A stretch of DNA of 11,406 nt, taken from positions 1-11,406 of the forward strand of contig CBFGWV010000158.1 in NCBI GenBank assembly GCA_965652545.1, given 5' to 3'. A program made the translations under genes and the position numbers. Numbering within the stretch: the first letter of the stretch is position 1; each line of letters starts with the position of its first letter. The notes below the pieces were generated by a model. That model worked only from the letters and a program-made list of their open reading frames with translations, was not told where the DNA came from and ran no database searches. The stretch comes from CBFGWV01 sp965652545. GTDB taxonomy: Bacteria > Pseudomonadota > Gammaproteobacteria > Competibacterales > Competibacteraceae. Positions 7,108 through 11,406 of this stretch are shown piece after piece.

Positions 7108-7638
7108 TCAATCGTCCTGGCTCGCCAGTGCCTTGCGGCAGTGAATCAGTGCGTCTCGGATCATGAAGTTGACCAGCGTGGGTGAGACGCCCAGCGAGCG
7201 GGCGATCTCGCATTGCGTCTGACCTTGCAGCCGGTGCATCTCGAAGGCGTAGCGGGTGCGCTCGGGCAGCTCCGCCAGGGCGGCCGAGACGACGCTGATC
7301 GTCTGGTGGTTGAGGTTGATGGCCTCGGGCGTGGCGGCCTCGGGCGTGGCCGCGGCGAGGCCTTCCTCCTCCGCAGCGCTGTGGCGTTGTTCCAGCGCCC
7401 GCCGACGATAGTGATCGATCGCCAGGTTGCGGACCACCTGCATCAGGTACTTGGTCTGCGAGCGTATCGAGTTGGTGACCCCGACGGTGTGCAGCTTCAG
7501 AAATGCGTCATGGACGACATCCTCCGCATGGCTGGTGCAGCCGATGATCCGCGCGGCCGCGTTGACGAGCGTCTGTCTGTTCGCGGTGAAGATCTCATTA
7601 AAGGCCACATTGGCGTCGGCCGTTCCTGGCTGGTGCAT
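7108..7638 (-). CDS. pvdS: PvdS-like iron-starvation ECF sigma factor
   Basis: Extracytoplasmic-function sigma factor (sigma70 regions 2 and 4 only, 176 residues) expected to direct RNA polymerase to siderophore promoters when iron is scarce. Region 2 contains ARIIGCTSHAEDVVHDAF (29-46) and RNLAIDHYRRRALE (70-83). Region 4 contains LPERTRYAFEMHRLQG (124-139) and the helix-turn-helix GVSPTLVNFMIRDALIHC (150-167). These segments are near-identical to what I recall of Pseudomonas PvdS, more so than to FecI. The linker between the regions carries a perfect ATPEA duplication (97-106). The ATG at 7638 has only a weak ribosome site (AGGT, spacing about ten), and no alternative start fits better. A Fur box lies 62 bp upstream. 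The gene is divergent from mbtH and convergent with purF. No FpvR-like anti-sigma gene is in view. Confidence 0.92.
   Translation of the reverse strand: MHQPGTADANVAFNEIFTANRQTLVNAAARIIGCTSHAEDVVHDAFLKLHTVGVTNSIRSQTKYLMQVVRNLAIDHYRRRALEQRHSAAEEEGLAAATPEAATPEAINLNHQTISVVSAALAELPERTRYAFEMHRLQGQTQCEIARSLGVSPTLVNFMIRDALIHCRKALASQDD
7321..7350 (-). repeat. Perfect 15-bp tandem duplication in pvdS linker
   Basis: Bases 7321-7335 and 7336-7350 are identical. They are exactly in register with the codons and encode ATPEA twice (residues 97-106) in the flexible linker between sigma regions 2 and 4. Pseudomonas PvdS, as I recall it, has one comparable SPEA motif at this point, so this looks like a recent in-frame slippage duplication. 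Confidence 0.9.
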
Positions 7639-7691
7639 GAGTTGGATACCTGTGCGATCCGTATCAGGAGGTGCATTCGAAGAGAGGGCGA

Positions 7692-7720
7692 AAACTAGCG
7701 CAAACGAGAATCATTATCAA
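7692..7720 (-). promoter_or_regulatory. Candidate sigma70 promoter for pvdS
   Basis: On the minus strand, TTGATA (7720-7715, five of six matches to the -35 consensus) stands 17 bp from TAGTTT (7697-7692, three of six matches to the -10 consensus). The Fur box fills the spacer, so bound Fur would block polymerase directly. The -10 is poor, so the exact promoter is uncertain. Confidence 0.4.
7700..7718 (-). promoter_or_regulatory. Fur box controlling pvdS (and possibly mbtH-NRPS)
   Basis: Read on the minus strand, GATAATGATTCTCGTTTGC matches 14 of 19 positions of the classical Fur consensus. In the 7-1-7 form (7705-7719) it matches 12 of 14 defined positions. It lies in the 224-bp divergent gap, 62 bp before the pvdS start, where Fur repression of pvdS would be expected. 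With ferrous iron bound, Fur would shut off the sigma factor and, through it, the siderophore genes. A right-hand flank rich in AT (7719-7740) may extend the Fur footprint. Confidence 0.8.
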
Positions 7721-7762
7721 TAGAGAATATTTCACATTCTGTTGCGACCGGCCTTGTGCGAG

Positions 7763-7786
7763 TAACGATTCCCCGCGCACGTTCGT
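7763..7786 (+). promoter_or_regulatory. Possible iron-starvation (PvdS) promoter before mbtH
   Basis: TAACG at 7763-7767 is followed after exactly 16 bases by CGT at 7784-7786. The consensus known for PvdS-dependent promoters is TAAAT-N16/17-CGT, so spacing and the CGT fit while two of five bases in the upstream box differ. It faces mbtH and would leave a leader of about 70 nt. This is a weak, chance-prone match supported mainly by location. Confidence 0.3.
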
Positions 7787-7852
7787 CCAGTTCATCAAGA
7801 GCCCCGCGCCCCGCCGGACGGTGGCGGCCGCGGATCGATGAACCGACAAGAC

Positions 7853-7857
7853 GAGGT
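7853..7857 (+). promoter_or_regulatory. Ribosome binding site fixing the GTG start of mbtH
   Basis: GAGGT stands five bases before the GTG at 7863. The nearby ATG at 7838 and GTG at 7858 are out of frame, so this site decides the start. Confidence 0.7.
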
Positions 7858-7862
7858 GTGCA

Positions 7863-8078
7863 GTGGCGTTCGATCGCGAAGATACGGTGTTCAAGGTAGT
7901 GGTCAACCACGAAGAGCAGTACTCCATCTGGCCGGATTACAAGCCGGTGCCCGCAGGATGGCGTGAGGTCGGCAAAAGCGGCCTGAAGAAAGACTGCCTG
8001 GACTACATCGAAACGGTCTGGACCGATATGCGGCCACTGAGCCTGCGCCGGCACATGGACGGCCTGAGCGCCGGCTGA
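7863..8078 (+). CDS. mbtH: MbtH-like NRPS accessory protein
   Basis: Small cytosolic partner that binds NRPS adenylation domains and is often needed for their solubility and activity. The 71 residues, read from a GTG start, carry the whole family signature: NHEEQYSIWP (14-23), PAGWREVGKSG (29-39), a CLDYIE stretch and WTDMRPLSLR, including the invariant tryptophans. It lies 47 bp before the NRPS gene and in the same direction, so it very likely serves that enzyme and others in the cluster. The FAAL domain itself would not be expected to need it; the amino-acid adenylation domains beyond the window edge would. The divergent gap upstream holds the Fur box and a possible PvdS-type promoter. Confidence 0.95.
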   Translation: MAFDREDTVFKVVVNHEEQYSIWPDYKPVPAGWREVGKSGLKKDCLDYIETVWTDMRPLSLRRHMDGLSAG

Positions 8079-8114
8079 CCGGCATTGCCTGGCTTGGCCC
8101 AACGGATAGCAGAC

Positions 8115-8121
8115 AAGGTGA
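8115..8121 (+). promoter_or_regulatory. Ribosome binding site of the NRPS gene
   Basis: AAGGTGA is a strong anti-16S match, four bases before the ATG at 8126, and supports that start. Confidence 0.75.
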
Positions 8122-8125
8122 CGAG

Positions 8126-11100
8126 ATGACCGAGCGGTTCGCAGGCTCGCTGGCGGATGTGTTGCGCCATCGGGCCGAACGCCAGGCCGGGCAGATGGCC
8201 GTGCACTTTCTCGCCGACGGCGGCAAGGACCGCCAAAGCATCAGCTATGGCGAACTGGATCGCCGGGCACGCGCCGTCGCCGCCTCGCTGAGGGCACATT
8301 GTGTACCGGGCGATCGGGCATTGCTCTTGTTGCCCAGCGGGCTGGATTACGTGGCGGCGTTCTTCGGTTGCCTCTATGCGGGCGTCATCGCCGTGCCGGC
8401 GTATCCGCCCGAGTCACTGCGGCCACAGCATCTTGGCCGGCTCACAGGCATCCTGACCGACGCGGCGCCCCGGGTGGCACTGGCCGAATCGGGGGCCCGC
8501 GATCGCTTGCACCAAGCCTTCGGCGAACGTCTGCCGCACGTGCTGGCGGTGGACAGGGTGGACAGCGGGGCTGCCGACGACTGGCGTCCGCGGGCGGCGG
8601 GTTCCGATATCGCGTTTCTGCAATACACCTCCGGCTCGACCTCGCAACCCAAGGGTGTGGAGGTCAGTCACGGCAACCTGCTGGCCAATGAGCGGGCCAT
8701 CCGCGATGGCATCGGCCTCAACGCCGACGATGTCGCCGTCAGCTGGTTGCCGCTGTACCACGACATGGGGCTGATCGGTGGCTTGCTTCAGCCGATCTTC
8801 AGTGGCGTTCCGCTGGTGCTGATGTCGCCGCGGCGTTTTCTGGAGCGGCCGCTGCGCTGGCTGGAGGCCATCGCGCATCACGGCGGGACGATCAGTGGCG
8901 GACCGGATTTTGCGTACCGTTTGTGTGTCGAGCGCATCCGCGAAGAGGCGCTCGAAGGCCTGGACCTGTCGTCCTGGCGGGTCGCGTTTTCCGGTTCGGA
9001 ACCCATTCGCCATAATGATTGGTCCGTGTTCGCCGAGACGTTCGCTCGAGCGGGTTTTCGTCGCGAGGCGCAACTGGCTTGTTACGGCCTTGCCGAGGCG
9101 ACCTTGTTCGTTACTGCCACCGGTCCGGGGCAGGGTGCGCCGGCACTGGCCGTCGATGGCGAGGCCTTGGCCGGCGGCCGGGCGCAGGCGGGCGAGGGCA
9201 GTATTCTGGCCGATTGTGGCCTGCCCCAACCCGAACACCGGGTGCGGATCACCGATACTCGGTCATTGGCCGAGTCGCCGCCCGATCGTGTGGGCGAAGT
9301 CTGGTTCAGCGGACCGAGCGTCGCCCGCGGCTATTGGCGCAACCCGCAGGCCAGCGCGGAGACCTTCGTCGAGCACGAGGGGGCGACCTGGTTGCGGACC
9401 GGCGACCTGGGGTTTGTGCACGAGGGCCGGTTGTTCGTCACCGGGCGCCTGAAGGACATGATCATCCTGCGTGGTCAGAACCTGTACCCGCAGGACATCG
9501 AGCGGGCGGTCGAGGACGAGATCGAGGTCATCCGCAAGGGCCGTGTCGCCGCGTTCGCGGTCGGCGGCGACGGCGGCGAAGGTATCGGCATCGCGGCGGA
9601 AATCGGTCGCGGCGTGCGAAAGCTACTCGCGCCGGAAGCCTTAGCCGCGGCGATCCGCACGGCTGTGGCCGATCATTGTCAGGAGCCGGCCACCCTGGTG
9701 GCCTTGCTCAACCCCGGCGCCTTGCCCAAAACCTCCAGCGGCAAGCTCCAGCGCTCGGCCTGCCGGGCCGGGCTCGAGGATGGCAGCCTGGACAGTTACT
9801 TCGTGCAATGTGACGGTGAGGTGACGGCCGCCACCTCACCGGTGCGGCACGACCCGCCGCAGACCCCCCTCCAATGCGGCATCGCAGCCATCTGGTGTGA
9901 GGTCCTGGGGGGCGAGAGGCCGACGCTCGATGACCATTTCTTCGCCCTGGGCGGCAACTCGCTGGCGGCGGTGCAGGTGTTGGCACGCCTGCGGGAGCAG
10001 TTGGGACTACTTGTCGAGCCGTCCGTCTTGTTCGACGCGCCGCGCCTGGGCGACTTCGCCGCAATGGTCGAGGCCGTCGGCCGTGCCGAGGACACCAGCA
10101 CCGTAGCGCCCATCCGGGTCCTGCCGCGTGAGCGCGGGCTCGCCCTGTCACCGGCGCAGCGGCGCATGTGGTTCCACTGGCGGCTGGATCCGCACAGCAA
10201 CGCCTACACGATTTGCGGGCGCATGCAATTGCGTGGTCCGCTGGCGTTGGAGGCACTTCAGGGTGCGTTTGACGATCTCATAGCCCGTCACGAGAGTCTG
10301 CGGACGACGTTCCGCGATGGGCTGGATGGGCCTGAGCAGGTGATTCACCCATCCTGCCCGGTGCGGCTGCACCTGATCGACACCGCACCGGAGCGGGTCG
10401 CCGAACTGGCGCAAGCCGATGCGCAAGCCCCTTTCGACCTCGTCGCCGGCCCCTTGCTGCGGGTGACGCTGCTGACCAGCGGCCCTGACGATCGGCACCT
10501 GCTGGTCAGCCTGCATCACAGCATCGCCGATGGCTGGTCGATGAACCTGATGTTGGAGGAGCTTGCGCAACTGTACACAGCCCGCTGCGAGGGGCGGGTG
10601 GCGACCCTGGCAGCGCTGCCGGTGCAGTATGCCGACTTCGCCGGCTGGCAGAACGCATGGCTGGCCAGCGGGGAGGGGGCGCGACAACTGGCGTACTGGA
10701 CACAGCGCCTGGGCAGCGAGCACCCCGTGTTGCAATTGCCCGTGGACCGTTCGACGCCCGCGGCGGCCGATGGCGCGGGTGCGGACGTGCACTGCGATCT
10801 GGACGATGCGTTAGCCGAGCGCCTGCGCGCCCTTGCCCAGACGCGGGGCGTCACCTTGCCCAGCCTGTTGCTGGCGTCCTTCAAGGTGCTGCTTTACCGC
10901 TACAGCGGGCAGACCGACCTGCGCGTGGGCTGCACGGTGGCCAACCGGCGCCTGATGCAGACCGAGCGGCTCATCGGCTTCTTCGTCAACATGCTCGTGG
11001 TGCGCAGCGACCTCTCGGGCAGACCGCGTTTCAGCGATCTGCTGGATCAGGTGCATCACCTGTCGGTAGAGGCCCAGGCGCACCAGGACCTCCCCTTCGA

Positions 11101-11406
11101 GCAACTGGTCGAAGCCCTGCAGCCGGATCGCGACGCCAGTCGGCACCCTTTGTTCCAGGTCGCCTACGACCATCAATGGCGACGTTTGGATGACCGCGGG
11201 CGGTTCGGCGACGCCGCCGTCGAGGCGGTGGAGCAAGTGGCCCACGCCACTCAGTTCGACCTGATTCTGCACACCATCGAGACCGACGACCGCCTGGGCG
11301 CATTCCTGACCTACCGCTGCCAGCGTTTCGAGCGTGCCACCGTCGAGCGGTTGGCCGGTCACTGGCTCAACATACTGCGAGCCATCGCCGCCCAACCCGA
11401 GCGCGC
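8126..11406 (+). CDS. pvdL: PvdL-like NRPS: FAAL, thiolation and condensation domains (3' end beyond window)
   Basis: Initiating synthetase of a pyoverdine-type siderophore pathway. The FAAL domain should activate a fatty acid as acyl-AMP and load it onto the thiolation domain, and the condensation domain would join it to the first amino acid. The frame is open for 1093 codons to the window edge. FAAL (about 1-560): YTSGSTSQPKG (167-177), SWLPLYHDMGLIGG (206-219), ACYGLAEATLF (318-328), TGDLG (425-429), TGRLKDMIILRGQNLYPQDIE with the usual FAAL 'NLYPQDIE' ending (439-459), and catalytic K540 in LPKTSSGKLQR. Thiolation (about 575-650): LGGNSL with the phosphopantetheine serine S612. Condensation (673-1093, nearly complete): SPAQRRMWF, HHSIADG (797-803, catalytic H798), GFFVNMLV (951-958), and HQDLPFEQLVEAL. 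Similarity to Pseudomonas PvdL as I recall it is strong over the FAAL domain. The first adenylation domain, which would reveal the amino acid, lies outside. Related fatty-acid-initiated lipopeptide synthetases are the alternative. Confidence 0.88.
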   Translation, partial: MTERFAGSLADVLRHRAERQAGQMAVHFLADGGKDRQSISYGELDRRARAVAASLRAHCVPGDRALLLLPSGLDYVAAFFGCLYAGVIAVPAYPPESLRPQHLGRLTGILTDAAPRVALAESGARDRLHQAFGERLPHVLAVDRVDSGAADDWRPRAAGSDIAFLQYTSGSTSQPKGVEVSHGNLLANERAIRDGIGLNADDVAVSWLPLYHDMGLIGGLLQPIFSGVPLVLMSPRRFLERPLRWLEAIAHHGGTISGGPDFAYRLCVERIREEALEGLDLSSWRVAFSGSEPIRHNDWSVFAETFARAGFRREAQLACYGLAEATLFVTATGPGQGAPALAVDGEALAGGRAQAGEGSILADCGLPQPEHRVRITDTRSLAESPPDRVGEVWFSGPSVARGYWRNPQASAETFVEHEGATWLRTGDLGFVHEGRLFVTGRLKDMIILRGQNLYPQDIERAVEDEIEVIRKGRVAAFAVGGDGGEGIGIAAEIGRGVRKLLAPEALAAAIRTAVADHCQEPATLVALLNPGALPKTSSGKLQRSACRAGLEDGSLDSYFVQCDGEVTAATSPVRHDPPQTPLQCGIAAIWCEVLGGERPTLDDHFFALGGNSLAAVQVLARLREQLGLLVEPSVLFDAPRLGDFAAMVEAVGRAEDTSTVAPIRVLPRERGLALSPAQRRMWFHWRLDPHSNAYTICGRMQLRGPLALEALQGAFDDLIARHESLRTTFRDGLDGPEQVIHPSCPVRLHLIDTAPERVAELAQADAQAPFDLVAGPLLRVTLLTSGPDDRHLLVSLHHSIADGWSMNLMLEELAQLYTARCEGRVATLAALPVQYADFAGWQNAWLASGEGARQLAYWTQRLGSEHPVLQLPVDRSTPAAADGAGADVHCDLDDALAERLRALAQTRGVTLPSLLLASFKVLLYRYSGQTDLRVGCTVANRRLMQTERLIGFFVNMLVVRSDLSGRPRFSDLLDQVHHLSVEAQAHQDLPFEQLVEALQPDRDASRHPLFQVAYDHQWRRLDDRGRFGDAAVEAVEQVAHATQFDLILHTIETDDRLGAFLTYRCQRFERATVERLAGHWLNILRAIAAQPER

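Noticed and set aside
7811..7827. GC-rich hairpin CCGCC-N7-GGCGG in the mbtH leader
   Set aside because: A 5-bp stem in such GC-rich sequence is expected by chance; no riboswitch or attenuator architecture could be built around it.
8070..8083. Hairpin GCCGG-CTGA-CCGGC spanning the mbtH stop codon
   Set aside because: Only a 5-bp stem with no following U run; unlikely to terminate, and the NRPS start with a good ribosome site follows 43 bases later.
8414..9238. 274-codon minus-strand frame opposite the NRPS
   Set aside because: Antisense to the FAAL domain, which is intact on the plus strand; no domain recognised.

Overview
This GC-rich window reads as a stretch of chromosome from a gammaproteobacterium. 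The block trpF-accD-folC-dedD-cvpA-purF is a conserved core order known from pseudomonads and related gammaproteobacteria. Here a PyrC-type dihydroorotase gene lies divergently upstream of trpF. I cannot name the genus: the protein sequences look related to pseudomonads and halophilic or purple-sulfur gammaproteobacteria, but the sequence alone does not settle it.

Positions 1-7077 are housekeeping genes. On the minus strand is pyrC (pyrimidine synthesis, cut by the window edge only at its C-terminal end). On the plus strand, a tight four-gene run encodes TrpF (tryptophan synthesis), AccD (fatty acid synthesis), FolC (folate polyglutamylation) and a DedD-like SPOR protein (cell division). accD/folC and folC/dedD overlap, so translation is probably coupled. 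After a 121-bp gap carrying a good extended -10 promoter come cvpA and purF, the first committed step of purine synthesis.

From 7108 to the right end the window changes character and appears to enter an iron-acquisition locus. A minus-strand ECF sigma factor closely resembling the iron-starvation sigma factor PvdS converges on purF. Its upstream region holds a clear Fur box. Divergent from it is a gene for an MbtH-like NRPS partner protein, followed by a large NRPS gene that runs off the right edge. The visible 1093 residues of that NRPS are a fatty-acyl-AMP ligase (FAAL) domain, a thiolation domain and an almost complete condensation domain. This is the architecture of PvdL, the initiating synthetase of pyoverdine-type siderophores, which starts assembly on a fatty acyl group.

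The likely logic is inferred, not shown. Under iron starvation Fur leaves the box, the PvdS-like factor is made and then transcribes siderophore genes, probably including the adjacent mbtH-NRPS pair. The NRPS would load a fatty acid and condense it to the first amino acid of a lipopeptide siderophore precursor. The remaining modules, transport genes and tailoring enzymes must lie to the right of the window. No tRNA, rRNA, CRISPR array or transposase was seen, and no gene-free stretch exceeds 300 bases.
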